This document shows positions 1-8,508 of a stretch of 42,123 nucleotides of DNA, one piece after another (the stretch's first letter is position 1; the number at the start of each line of letters is the position of its first letter). The stretch comes from Shewanella sp. NIFS-20-20 (GTDB taxonomy: Bacteria; Pseudomonadota; Gammaproteobacteria; Enterobacterales; Shewanellaceae). Under the pieces are notes generated by a model, which was given only the letters and a program-made list of their open reading frames with translations, ran no database searches and was not told where the DNA came from. Where the stretch lies: contig NZ_JAHUTT010000033.1 of NCBI RefSeq assembly GCF_019209865.1, forward strand, positions 1 through 42,123. The letters are read 5' to 3'. The position numbers were made by a program, and so were the translations under genes.

Positions 1-127
1 TGTTAGCTAACGTCAAGGCAATGAACAAAGTCATAAGACTAGGTATGCCTGTTAGTTACCGAGTTGAGTAATTAGAGTAAGTGTCATTAGATCAGTACGT
101 TACGTGAACTATTTGATCAACAACGCC
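1..127 (+). mobile_element. IS5-family (IS903-like) insertion sequence, 3' end fragment
   Basis: The bases form the inner end of an insertion sequence. Reading frame 3-71 encodes the last 22 residues of a transposase (LANVKAMNKVIRLGMPVSYR, then VE) and a stop. The LGMPxSYR ending is typical of IS5/IS903-type DDE transposases. The outer terminus, read inward from 127, is GGCGTTGTTGATCAAAT, which resembles the IS903-type end GGCTTTGTTGAATAAAT. The same 127 bases occur in reverse complement at 41997-42123 with one mismatch (110 versus 42014). Similarity stops exactly at 127/128, which I take as the IS boundary. The rest of the element lies outside the window. The family call is inference from the two motifs. 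Confidence 0.85.
3..71 (+). pseudogene. IS5-family transposase, C-terminal end only
   Basis: The window holds only the last 22 codons plus TAA of this reading frame. The encoded tail contains NKVIRLGMPVSYR, the conserved C-terminal signature of IS5/IS903-group transposases. The gene is cut by the window edge rather than shown to be broken, so the full element may be intact in the genome. The DDE catalytic residues are not in view. Confidence 0.75.
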
Positions 128-1596
128 TAGTGGAAGTGTTGCCCGGTGTGCCACTGGCGCTGGGGCGGCGGCATGAGGCCAGCCTGACCATGCAGCCGGA
201 AACGCACTGGAGTACGCAGTTTGGTGGGGTGCGTAAAGACTATATGGATGCTGCCCATGAGTGGCATAAAGCGTGCGCCAAAACCGGTAACTGGTATATG
301 CCCTTTGCGCCCAAAGAGCGGCCATTTCCTGTGCCTGAACTAATTGACCGCGCCGTACTCGAGTTAGGTGATCATGTGTGGCCGCATGTTCGTGGTAAAC
401 AGTCTGTTGGTTCACAACTTAGTGATAAGCAGCGAGATGAGCAAAATGCGGGGCAGGAAAGCTCAACCGTGCTCTTGTGTGGTCATGCTGCGTCCGATAA
501 GCAGTTTGGCGCCGAGCGCAGTTTGTTGAATGTCGCCAAAGCCATTGCTGGCTTGGGGCACAAACTGATCGTGACGCTGCCAGAGCGTAATATGGCTTAC
601 CTTGAAGAGCTTAAGCCATATTGCAGTGACATAGTACTCATGCCAAGTCCTTGGCGCCAAGATGACGAAGTTTGGCCGATTTCTCTTGATGCTTATCAGC
701 GGTTAATCAAGCATTTTGGTGTTGATTTAGTGCATGTTAATACCCTGGTGAACCGGGTGCCGCTGTTGGCGGCGTGGGAACTTGGCGTTCCCAGTGCATT
801 ACATGTGCGTGAGCTGCTTAACTGGGACCCTGCGTTAATTGCAGCTATGGGCGATGAAGATGCCGATACACAAGTGCTTAATCCGCTTATGCTGGCGGAC
901 AGACTGATTGCCAATTCGGACTATACCGCCCAGTGCCTGTTATCCCAGCACCCTGAGTTAGTAGATAAACTGGCGGTGGTTACCAATACCGTTTCCATGG
1001 AAGGAGATTGGCAAGCTGTTAATACCAATAAACAAACGTTGCGCATTGGTATGGTCAGCAGCAATCTGCCTAAAAAAGGGCTGGATGACTTTGTTGCCAT
1101 TGCCAAGGCTGGCTTGGCTGCCAAAATTAACACCGAGTTTGTATTGATAGGTCCGGTTAATGAGCATACTGAGGTGCTGCAGGCCAATATGCCCGCAAAT
1201 ATCAACATGGCGGGATATGCTAACAGTCCAGAGGAAGCCATGGCTCAGTTGGACGTGCTGGTTAATCTGTCGCAGTTTCAGGAATCGTTTGGTCGAACGG
1301 TTGCTGAAGCCATGCTGGCTGCCAAGCCTGTGATTGCTTATCGGTGGGGGGCGCTGCCTGAGCTTGTCACTAATGGCGAAACCGGCTTTTTAGTGCACCT
1401 GGGCGATACTCAGGGCGTGCTGCAGCGGCTTGAACTCCTGTGCAGGCAACCTGAAATGATGGCTGGGATGGGAGTTAAGGCTCAGCAAATAGCCAAAGCC
1501 AGATTCAACGATGCCAGATTTCAAACTGATCTAGGTAAGGCTTATCAAGATCTGTTGCCGCCATCACTGAAAACTACATGCGCTGAACAGCTTTAA
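128..1596 (+). CDS. GT4 glycosyltransferase, N-terminus removed by IS insertion
   Basis: A glycosyltransferase, probably adding a sugar to a capsule or exopolysaccharide repeat. The open frame runs out of the IS end; a GTG at 130 is the first possible start after the junction, so the natural start is lost. Counting from 130, residues 1-110 are an extension I cannot assign (Trp/His-rich, e.g. HEWHKACAKTGNWYMPF). Residues 112-488 are a GT-B fold GT4 enzyme: an N-terminal acceptor half with DLVHVNT near 199, then a donor half with VSSNLPKKG near 309 and the EX7E motif ESFGRTVAE at 385-393, followed by VIAYRWGALPELV. The catalytic half is intact, but the protein may not be expressed without its promoter. 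Next is ugd, separated by 372 bases of repeats. Confidence 0.8.
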
Positions 1597-1968
1597 AAAG
1601 CGAAAGATTTGAAGCACAGAGAACACAGAGGTCACAGAGAAAAGCAATTGCAAAGGCGACTCTTAATCTTTCCCTCCGCGTTCTCAGTGAAGCGAAGCGC
1701 TCTGTGGTCAAAAGCTTTTTTAAATCCTAAAGCCATACACCACAGAGGGCACAGAGACAAAATAAGAGCTTCAACTTAATCTCCTTACTTCATGAGGCGA
1801 AGCGCTCCGTGGTGACAATGCTTTTAAAGCAATGCAATCAACCACTGAAAGCACTTCGTGGATGAAAGACTCTTAAAGTCACCTGTTTAACATTACCTAG
1901 TGTATTGCTGAAATGGCCCCGCTATTTCGGTTGACCCATTCTTATTATTTTTTCTGGAAGTTTTAAAG
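1597..1968. repeat. Intergenic palindromic repeat block A (two units plus a mini unit)
   Basis: This gene-free block contains two copies of a ~100-base imperfect inverted repeat and a short relative. Unit A1 (about 1613-1719) has a left arm of CACAGAG-type heptads (GCACAGAGAACACAGAG) and a right arm ending in GAAGCGAAGCGCTCTGTGG. Unit A2 (about 1738-1830) has CCACAGAGGGCACAGAG on the left and GGCGAAGCGCTCCGTGG on the right. A mini unit at about 1842-1861 is CCACTGAAAGCACTTCGTGG. Related units lie at 3184-3568 and 4241-4462. The arms can pair, so the RNA could form hairpins. I see no open reading frame with coding character here. The family is not named by me. Confidence 0.85.
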
Positions 1969-3135
1969 ATGAAAATTGCCATTGCCGGAACCGGTTATGT
2001 TGGCCTGTCCAATGCTGTGCTGCTGGCACAACACCATGAAGTCGTTGCTGTGGATATCGTGCCTGAAAAAGTCGCCATGATTAACGATCGACTGTCCCCC
2101 ATTCAGGACACGGAAATTGAACTGTTTCTCAAAGAAAAAGCGCTGAACCTGACTGCGACGCTGGACTGGCAAGCCGCCTATAAAGATGCAGATTTTGTGG
2201 TTATCGCCACCCCAACTGACTATGACGTTGCCACCAACTACTTCAATACCCGCTCTGTTGAAGCCGTGATTGATAACGTATTGTCAGTGAACCCCAATGC
2301 TGTCATGGTGATAAAAAGCACTGTGCCGGTGGGTTACACCAAAGCGATTAAAGAACAGTTTTTGACAGACAATATTCTGTTCTCACCTGAATTTTTAAGA
2401 GAAGGAAAAGCACTGTACGACAACCTGTATCCATCCCGCATCATCGTTGGCGAGCGTAGCGAGCGTGCTGAAACCTTTGCAAAATTGCTTGCAGGCGGCG
2501 CAATCAAGCAAGATGTGCCAATGCTGTTTACCGACAGCACAGAAGCTGAAGCCATTAAACTGTTTTCCAATACTTACCTGGCGATGCGGGTTGCCTACTT
2601 TAATGAGCTGGACACCTACGCAGAAACCCATGGTCTCGACAGCCGCCAGATTATTGAAGGCGTTGGCTTGGACCCTCGTATAGGTAGCCACTACCACAAC
2701 CCATCATTTGGCTATGGCGGTTATTGTCTACCAAAAGACACCAAGCAGTTGCTGGCAAACTATCAGGATGTACCCAACAACTTGATCCGCGCCATTGTAG
2801 ACGCCAATACCACCCGTAAAGACTTTATCGCCAACGCCATTGTTAAGCGTAATCCACAGCGTGTTGGTATTCATCGCCTGATTATGAAAGCCGGTTCGGA
2901 CAATTTCCGCGCCTCAGCCATTCAGGGGATTATGAAGCGTATCAAGGCCAAGGGCATTGAAGTGGTGGTATACGAACCGGTGCTCAATGAGGATGAGTTC
3001 TTTAGTTCCCAGGTTTATAAAGATCTCACCGCCTTCAAAGCTGATTGTGACGTCATTGTCGCCAACCGTTTGGTAGACGAGCTGCTGGATGTGCAGGACA
3101 AGGTCTATACCCGGGATCTGTTCGGTTCAGACTAA
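1969..3135 (+). CDS. ugd: UDP-glucose 6-dehydrogenase
   Basis: Cytosolic enzyme oxidising UDP-glucose to UDP-glucuronate with two NAD+, a precursor for capsule sugars. At 388 residues it matches the short enterobacterial Ugd length. The N-terminal Rossmann motif is [13 protein letters not shown] (residues 7-19). IATPTDYD (79-86), STVPVGYT (117-124) and FSPEFLREG (138-146, E141) are the family blocks, and the catalytic cysteine is C253 in [11 protein letters not shown]. The ATG is preceded by GGAAG (1957-1961), spaced 7 bases. galU, which makes its substrate, lies 1.4 kb downstream. Repeat blocks flank it on both sides, so it is probably not simply co-transcribed without intervening structure. 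Confidence 0.96.
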   Translation: MKIAIAGTGYVGLSNAVLLAQHHEVVAVDIVPEKVAMINDRLSPIQDTEIELFLKEKALNLTATLDWQAAYKDADFVVIATPTDYDVATNYFNTRSVEAVIDNVLSVNPNAVMVIKSTVPVGYTKAIKEQFLTDNILFSPEFLREGKALYDNLYPSRIIVGERSERAETFAKLLAGGAIKQDVPMLFTDSTEAEAIKLFSNTYLAMRVAYFNELDTYAETHGLDSRQIIEGVGLDPRIGSHYHNPSFGYGGYCLPKDTKQLLANYQDVPNNLIRAIVDANTTRKDFIANAIVKRNPQRVGIHRLIMKAGSDNFRASAIQGIMKRIKAKGIEVVVYEPVLNEDEFFSSQVYKDLTAFKADCDVIVANRLVDELLDVQDKVYTRDLFGSD

Positions 3136-3623
3136 AAGCGCTTAAAGAAAACGAGCGCGCTTCGCTGAGAAAAAGCAAAAGCGCCGAATCACGAAGTGTA
3201 CAAAGGTCACAGAGAAAAGCAGAAAAAGCAAAGGCCCTTCTATTCGCTTTTGTAATTTATCTTTCCCTTCGTGTAGCGAGTGAAACGTGCGCTTCGTGGT
3301 GAAAACGCTTTTAAAGCAAAAGCAAAAGCAAAAGCAAAAGCCATAACCACAGAGAACATAGAGATGCACAGAGAAAAGCAGAAACAGCTTTGTCTTTCCC
3401 TCCGTGTCCCCTGTGAAGCGAAGCGCTCAGTGGTCCGAAGCTTTTAAAGCAACAGCCATACACCACCGAGAACACTGAGATGCACAGAGAAAAGCAGAAG
3501 CAACAGCTTCTTTTGGTTTTTCCTCTGTGTCCTCTGTGAAGCGAAGCGCTCTGTGGTCAAAGACTTTTCTGCTACTCGACCAAGCCATAAATCTGAATGC
3601 TGAACCAGCATAAGAGATTCAAT
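3136..3623. repeat. Intergenic palindromic repeat block B (three units plus AAAAGC tandem)
   Basis: Three successive units of the same family as block A. B1 (about 3184-3317) is the CGAAG subtype: left TCACGAAGTG, right GCGCTTCGTGGTG. B2 (about 3341-3450) and B3 (about 3455-3568) are the CAGAG subtype, each with a left arm ending ATGCACAGAGAAAAGCAGAA and a right arm containing TGTGAAGCGAAGCGCTC then AGTGGTC or TGTGGTC. Each ends with GCTTTTAAAGCA or a degraded form. Between B1 and B2 lie four perfect AAAAGC units (3318-3341). No credible gene is present. Confidence 0.85.
3318..3341. repeat. Hexanucleotide tandem repeat (AAAAGC)4
   Basis: Four perfect consecutive AAAAGC units, preceded by a partial AAAGC at 3313-3317. 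The motif is the same as the loop-side text of the palindromic units (AGAAAAGCA), so it may have arisen by slippage inside one of them. It is intergenic, so copy-number change would not shift a reading frame. Confidence 0.9.
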
Positions 3624-4214
3624 ATGTTTAAAGATTTTGAACTGACCTTCAGCGAAGGTTGCACTGACTATATTAAAAAGGTGTACCCAAAGCATAAGCT
3701 GATTTTAGAGTACGGCGCCGGTGGTTCTACCCTGCTTGCCGCTGAACATGGCTGTAAGGTGATTTCCACTGAAACCGACCCTAAATGGCTGATTGAGCTG
3801 ATGGGCGCTTATAAAGAGCGACAATTACCTGGCGATATCATTCCGATATTGGCCGATATTGGGGCGACAAAAGCCTGGGGCTACCCAATTGATGATTCAG
3901 CCTTTAGAGAGTGGCCTGAATACCCCCAAAAAGCATGGCAATTTTGCAAAGAGCATGAACTTCAGCCAGACCTTATCCTGATTGATGGTCGTTTCCGGGT
4001 TGCCAGTTTCCTGACTGCTTGCATAAACGTCACCAAAACTACCACACTGTTATTTGATGACTATGTTGAACGCGAGCATTATCACAGCATAGAAGCGCTG
4101 TTTAAACCGGTAGACATTATCGATAACCGCATGGCGGTGTTTAAGATTCGCCCAAAAAAAAACAGCAGTCAGTACTTACTGAACAATATGCATTTTTTCC
4201 TCGACCCAAGATAA
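3624..4214 (+). CDS. Class I SAM-dependent methyltransferase-like protein
   Basis: A 196-residue soluble protein with a Rossmann-like methyltransferase layout. The glycine-rich SAM motif is LEYGAGGSTLLAAEHG, followed by an acidic residue after strand 2 (VISTETDPKW), then PDLILIDGRFRVA as the motif-IV strand and LLFDDYVEREHY. I chose the ATG at 3624 because AAGAG (3612-3616) sits upstream at good spacing; an in-frame ATG at 3597 lies in the repeat tail with no clear ribosome site. Its place between ugd and galU suggests it acts on the surface polysaccharide or its precursor, but the substrate cannot be read from sequence. Function beyond the fold is inference. Confidence 0.7.
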   Translation: MFKDFELTFSEGCTDYIKKVYPKHKLILEYGAGGSTLLAAEHGCKVISTETDPKWLIELMGAYKERQLPGDIIPILADIGATKAWGYPIDDSAFREWPEYPQKAWQFCKEHELQPDLILIDGRFRVASFLTACINVTKTTTLLFDDYVEREHYHSIEALFKPVDIIDNRMAVFKIRPKKNSSQYLLNNMHFFLDPR

Positions 4215-4546
4215 GAAACTCACTTTAAAGCAAGAGCTATCGGACAAAGAGAAAAACAAAACACAAACATTTTGGTTTGTCTCTTTTCTTTCTCTTCGTG
4301 TAACTCGGTGCAGTTGTAGTGCTTCGTGGTGCCAAGCTATAAAGCAACAGCAATACACCACAGAGAGCACAGAGGAACACGGAGAAAAGCAACAGCGGTA
4401 AGATCTTCTTCGCTTTTCGCTCAATGTCCACTGTGAAGCGAAGCGCTCCGTGTGCAAATGCTCTTTCGGGCCGCAGGCCGACCTTGGAGCGAGTGAAATG
4501 CCCCCTCCTTATCAGTAACCACATCATCTATCAATTTAGGATTTTT
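4215..4546. repeat. Intergenic palindromic repeat block C (two units)
   Basis: Block C carries a degenerate CGAAG-type unit C1 (about 4241-4345, right arm CTTCGTG...GTGCTTCGTGGTG) and a CAGAG-type unit C2 (about 4351-4462). C2 has left arm CACCACAGAGAGCACAGAGG and right arm CACTGTGAAGCGAAGCGCTC. Downstream, 4467-4480 is a short GC-rich GGGCCGCAGGCCGA inverted repeat. The block ends just before the galU ribosome site. No coding sequence is apparent. Confidence 0.82.
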
Positions 4547-5449
4547 ATGAAAGCCATTATCCCTGTTGCAGGCCTTGGCACCCGTATGCTACCTGCTACC
4601 AAAGCAATACCTAAAGAAATGCTACCTATTGTTGATAAACCATTGATTCAATACGTGGTGCACGAAGCGATTGCTGCTGGTATTAAAGAGATCGTGTTAG
4701 TAACCCATTCCAGTAAAAACAGCATTGAAAACCACTTTGATACTAGCTTTGAGCTTGAAGCGACGCTGATTAAACGCGTAAAGCGGCAACTACTCGATGA
4801 AGTTCGCAATATCTGTCCACCGGATGTGACGATCATTCATGTGCGCCAAGGTGAGGCTAAAGGCTTAGGCCATGCGATAAACTGCGCCCGAGCGGTCGTC
4901 GGTGATGCCTCGTTTGCTGTGCTATTACCAGATGTGATTGTCGATCAATATCACAGTAATTTACGCCAAGATAATTTGGCTCAAATGGTGCGCCGTTTTA
5001 AAAACACAGGTCATAGCCAAATTATGGTGGAGCCTGTGCCTATGGAGAAAGTCTCTAGCTATGGCGTGGCCGATTGCGGTGGCGCTAACTTAAATGCTGG
5101 TCAGTCTTTTCCTATGTCGGCCGTGGTTGAAAAACCCGCCCAAGATGAAGCGCCTTCTAACTTAGCCGTGACCGGCCGTTATGTGTTAGATAAAGCCATT
5201 TGGCCACTGTTAGCACAAACGCAACCCGGTGCCGGTGATGAAATTCAGCTGACTGATGCCATTGCCGAGTTGATGCAGAGGCATACCACTGAAGCCTATC
5301 ATATTGTCGGTAAGAGCCATGATTGTGGTAATAAGGCCGGTTATATGCTGGCCAATCTTGAATATGGCTTGCAGCACCCTGAAACCGCATCTGAGTTACA
5401 ACATGCGATTGAGTTACACGCCAGCTTAGGTTTATCGAGCGTAGCCTAA
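4547..5449 (+). CDS. galU: UTP-glucose-1-phosphate uridylyltransferase
   Basis: Makes UDP-glucose from UTP and glucose-1-phosphate in the cytosol, the substrate for Ugd in this locus. 300 residues, the usual GalU length. The N-terminal nucleotide-binding block is [20 protein letters not shown] (residues 3-22), followed by [21 protein letters not shown] and GRYVL follow, with [10 protein letters not shown] near the C-terminus, all GalU hallmarks. The ATG at 4547 is chosen because TTAGGA (4536-4541) precedes it; a longer in-frame reading from 4424 would be translated from the repeat block and is rejected. About 230 bases separate it from the next glycosyltransferase. Confidence 0.97.
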   Translation: MKAIIPVAGLGTRMLPATKAIPKEMLPIVDKPLIQYVVHEAIAAGIKEIVLVTHSSKNSIENHFDTSFELEATLIKRVKRQLLDEVRNICPPDVTIIHVRQGEAKGLGHAINCARAVVGDASFAVLLPDVIVDQYHSNLRQDNLAQMVRRFKNTGHSQIMVEPVPMEKVSSYGVADCGGANLNAGQSFPMSAVVEKPAQDEAPSNLAVTGRYVLDKAIWPLLAQTQPGAGDEIQLTDAIAELMQRHTTEAYHIVGKSHDCGNKAGYMLANLEYGLQHPETASELQHAIELHASLGLSSVA

Positions 5450-5679
5450 TCGCAAGCGGTAACTGTTTTTATAAGCTCACACTTTAGCATGGCCATTGGT
5501 TCATGGTTGTCTGAGCTAGCATGATGAGACTGGTTTGGCTTATTTGGGCTAAAAACAAGCTTAGCGACTGATACTTAAGGCTTTACACTAGTAAGTGTCA
5601 GCGCTTTGTTTACCTGTGACATTAAGCTGGGCAATAATGCCGCTGTTAAAATAATTAAAAATGTTAAGTGAGAGTAACT

Positions 5680-7884
5680 GTGTTGTCTGCAAGTTTAGAT
5701 TGGTTGTCGCCCACCCTTAAATTTCGTTTATTAGCCAAGCAAGATTTACAAAGTGGGCAGGGCTTTGATTGGCTGGCAACTGGAAACGATCCTTATTTCC
5801 ATTTAAAGCACGGGTCGCGCCAACCTTTGGGTTGGTATATGGTCAGTGTAAAATTACGCGCCAATGTCGCTAAATTGGGCGCTAAGCTCTACGTCGACTA
5901 TGGTGATGGTATTGAAGAGCAGCACGCAATTCAATTTAGTCTTACCAATAATAAGTTATTTAAACGCTTATGTTATTTCCCACAGCGGCCAGTACGGTTG
6001 CGTTTTGATCCTTGCATTCAGCCGTGTCAGTTTAGCGTTGAGGTGTTTAGCCTAGCTAAGCTGAGCGAGAAGCGTGCTCGAAAACTGATGCTTAAAAAAC
6101 TGCAAAATCGTCGCAATACTGACCCGTTTAAACAGTTAGCGAGTGCTGAGATTTTATGCTTATACAATCAATGTTTTGATGATGGTTTTGGCTTAATTAC
6201 TTACAGCCAATGGTTAGCGGAATACCAGCAACGGCAGCTGCAACCTCAACAACTTGAGTTGATCAGCCAATCGTTAACTCAGCAGCCACTGATCTCAGTC
6301 ATCATGGCCAGCTATAACTCGCCGATAGCATATTTAGCACAATGTATTGCCTCGGTAAAGGCGCAAGTTTATCCCCATTGGCAGCTATGTATTGCCGATG
6401 ATGCTTCAACCGATCCCGAGGTTTTGGCGTTATTGCAATCCTATGTAACTGCGGACGAGCGTATTGTTATTTGCGCTAGAGAGCAAAACGGCCACATTTC
6501 TGCCGCCAGTAACTCGGCATTAGCCTTGGCAGAGGGGGAGTACGTTGCCTTATTAGATCACGATGACTTGCTGGCGCCTCATGCGTTGTTAATGATGGCA
6601 CAGGCCATTAATCGCCATCCTCAGGCGGAGTTCTTCTATTCTGACGAAGATAAAATTGATGAGCAGGGTAATCGCAGTGAGCCGCATTTTAAGTCGGCGT
6701 GGAATCGTGATTTATTTTACTCTCACAATTATATTACTCATTTGGCTGTGATTAAGCACAGCCTAATGACCAAGGTGGGCGGTTTTCGAACTGGGGTCGA
6801 AGGCAGCCAAGATTATGATGTATTTTTACGAGCCATCGCCCATTTAGGCAACAAACAAATTATTCATGTGCCCCACGTCTTGTATCACTGGCGTGCCATT
6901 AATGGCTCTACGGCGTTAAGCGCTGGTGAAAAAACGTATACCAATAAAGCGGGTCTCAAAGCATTAACCGATTACTTTACCCCGATTAATTTAGCAGTTG
7001 AGGTGACAGCTCATCAGCTTAATAATTGTTATCGGATTACTTGGCCTTTGCCTGAGCCTCTACCTTTAGTGAGTTTAATTATTCCCACCCGAGATGGTAT
7101 TGAGCTGCTTAAGCAGTGCATTGACAGTATTTATCAGCGGACTGATTACCGAAACTTTGAAATCATTATTGTCGATAATCAAAGCCGCTGTCGGCGCACA
7201 CTAGCCTATATGGCTGAGCTGACTCAGCAGGGGTTAGCGCGTGTGGTTAAATTTGATGATGAATTTAATTTTTCGGCGATTAATAACCATGGCGTTGCCC
7301 ACGCTAAAGGCAGCATTGTTGGTTTAATTAATAACGATATTGAAGTGCTCAATCGCGACTGGTTAACTGAGATGGTGCGTCAGGTCAGTCGCCCTGATAT
7401 CGGTTGTGTTGGGGCCAAGCTGTTTTATCCCGATAAACGAATTCAACATGCTGGGGTTGTTCTTGGCATTGGCGGCGTTGCGGGTCATGCCCATAAGTAT
7501 TTTGGCAGTCATCATCACGGCTATCATTCGCGCTTAAGCTTGGTACAAAATTTTTCGGCGGTAACCGCTGCGGCTTTGCTGGTGCGTAAGGCTGTGTATC
7601 AAGAAGTTGGCGGCTTAGAAACCCGTCTAAAGGTGGCGTTTAATGATGTCGATTTTTGCTTAAAGGTGCGAGAGGCAGGTTACCGTAATTTATGGACACC
7701 CTTTGCTGAGCTGACTCATCACGAATCTGTGAGCCGTGGCTATGAAGACAGCACAGAAAAACAGCAGCGCTTTCAATCAGAAATCGATTATATGCAACAA
7801 AAATGGGGCGAGCAGTTACTCAATGACCCTTGTTATAACCCTAACCTTACGTTAACTCATGAAGACTTTTCATGCCGGGTTTAG
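5680..7884 (+). CDS. Double-domain GT2 glycosyltransferase
   Basis: A large cytosolic capsule glycosyltransferase, 734 residues, with two GT-A (family 2) catalytic domains in tandem after a ~200-residue N-terminal region of unknown fold. Domain 1 starts at PLISVIMASYNSP and has the metal-binding LDHDD at about 293-296, then SDEDKID and a QDYDVFLRA block. Domain 2 starts at PLVSLIIPTRDGIELL and has NNDIEV at about 550-555, then VDFCLKVREAGYRN. Such double enzymes often add two different sugars, which would fit a disaccharide repeat; this is inference. I prefer GTG 5680 because AAGTGAGAG precedes it; GTG 5668 is an alternative adding four residues. It starts a tight run of capsule genes. Confidence 0.85.
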   Translation: MLSASLDWLSPTLKFRLLAKQDLQSGQGFDWLATGNDPYFHLKHGSRQPLGWYMVSVKLRANVAKLGAKLYVDYGDGIEEQHAIQFSLTNNKLFKRLCYFPQRPVRLRFDPCIQPCQFSVEVFSLAKLSEKRARKLMLKKLQNRRNTDPFKQLASAEILCLYNQCFDDGFGLITYSQWLAEYQQRQLQPQQLELISQSLTQQPLISVIMASYNSPIAYLAQCIASVKAQVYPHWQLCIADDASTDPEVLALLQSYVTADERIVICAREQNGHISAASNSALALAEGEYVALLDHDDLLAPHALLMMAQAINRHPQAEFFYSDEDKIDEQGNRSEPHFKSAWNRDLFYSHNYITHLAVIKHSLMTKVGGFRTGVEGSQDYDVFLRAIAHLGNKQIIHVPHVLYHWRAINGSTALSAGEKTYTNKAGLKALTDYFTPINLAVEVTAHQLNNCYRITWPLPEPLPLVSLIIPTRDGIELLKQCIDSIYQRTDYRNFEIIIVDNQSRCRRTLAYMAELTQQGLARVVKFDDEFNFSAINNHGVAHAKGSIVGLINNDIEVLNRDWLTEMVRQVSRPDIGCVGAKLFYPDKRIQHAGVVLGIGGVAGHAHKYFGSHHHGYHSRLSLVQNFSAVTAAALLVRKAVYQEVGGLETRLKVAFNDVDFCLKVREAGYRNLWTPFAELTHHESVSRGYEDSTEKQQRFQSEIDYMQQKWGEQLLNDPCYNPNLTLTHEDFSCRV

Positions 7885-7905
7885 CCTATTGTCTGCGAGA
7901 AAATT

Positions 7906-8508
7906 GTGAATAAATACATTTTATTATTGGGACCCTCTGGCATTGGTAAAACCACAGTGGTTAAGCAGCTGCATCAGTCGGTCTCATCTGTTACCAGTGT
8001 GATTTTAGATAACTTGGCTCACCAACATGCCCGTAATCTTGGTTTAATTGATAAAAAAGATAACTTAAATGCCTTAATTGCTGCGCTTGAGCACGACCGT
8101 GAGCGTTTTTTGAGTTTTGGTTTAGAAGCGCTTGAGCATTTTTATGAAAAACAAGCCGATAAGCTTAAAGGCAACCCGATTATTGTCGACATTGGTACTG
8201 GTTTTTTAGATGCGCAATCATCGATGGCTTGGGTGACTGATCATCCATCGATTTGTTTGTTATCTGAGCCTGCCAGTGCGTATGACCGTTTTCGTAAGGC
8301 GAGGCAATTAGATGTGTCTTACGAGCAATACCTCAGCACTCAGTTTTGTAAGCATCGCGTCGCGATATATAACAAGGCTGGGGTGGTGCTAAAAACCGAT
8401 AATCTAGATGAGCAGCTCAGTGCTCAGCGCTTTATTTGCTGTGTGCTCGGTATGCTTGAACCTGCCAATGCCGCCATTGCATTGGGGGAGTGGCTTAATG
8501 ATCACTAG
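7906..8508 (+). CDS. P-loop NTPase / kinase-like protein of capsule locus
   Basis: A 200-residue protein beginning with GTG at 7906, 21 bases after the preceding gene. The Walker A motif is GPSGIGKTT (residues 9-17), and IIVDIGTGFLD looks like the second nucleotide-site strand. Size and Walker A position resemble small-molecule kinases of the shikimate/adenylate-kinase type. The substrate is unknown; a sugar or polyol phosphorylation step in precursor supply is possible. It overlaps the next gene by 11 bases, so the two are translationally coupled and probably act together. Confidence 0.6.
   Translation: MNKYILLLGPSGIGKTTVVKQLHQSVSSVTSVILDNLAHQHARNLGLIDKKDNLNALIAALEHDRERFLSFGLEALEHFYEKQADKLKGNPIIVDIGTGFLDAQSSMAWVTDHPSICLLSEPASAYDRFRKARQLDVSYEQYLSTQFCKHRVAIYNKAGVVLKTDNLDEQLSAQRFICCVLGMLEPANAAIALGEWLNDH

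Noticed and set aside
92..415. Minus-strand open frame near the left end
   Set aside because: It spans the IS junction and lies antisense to the glycosyltransferase, whose codon pattern and motifs are clear.
3142..3369. Minus-strand frame rich in Phe/Cys (FCFCFCFCF)
   Set aside because: It is translated repeat DNA (the AAAAGC array and palindromic arms), not a protein gene. The same applies to minus frames at 3444-3695, 4176-4457 and 4237-4527.
4360..4420. RfaH/ops (JUMPstart) element near GCGGTAAG
   Set aside because: Only a partial match to GGCGGTAG inside repeat C2, with no surrounding JUMPstart sequence.
1597..4546. CRISPR array
   Set aside because: Units are imperfect palindromes of variable spacing with no uniform 25-40 base spacers, and no cas genes are present.
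4424..4546. Longer galU start
   Set aside because: It lies within repeat unit C2; GalU proteins start [13 protein letters not shown] and the TTAGGA site supports 4547.
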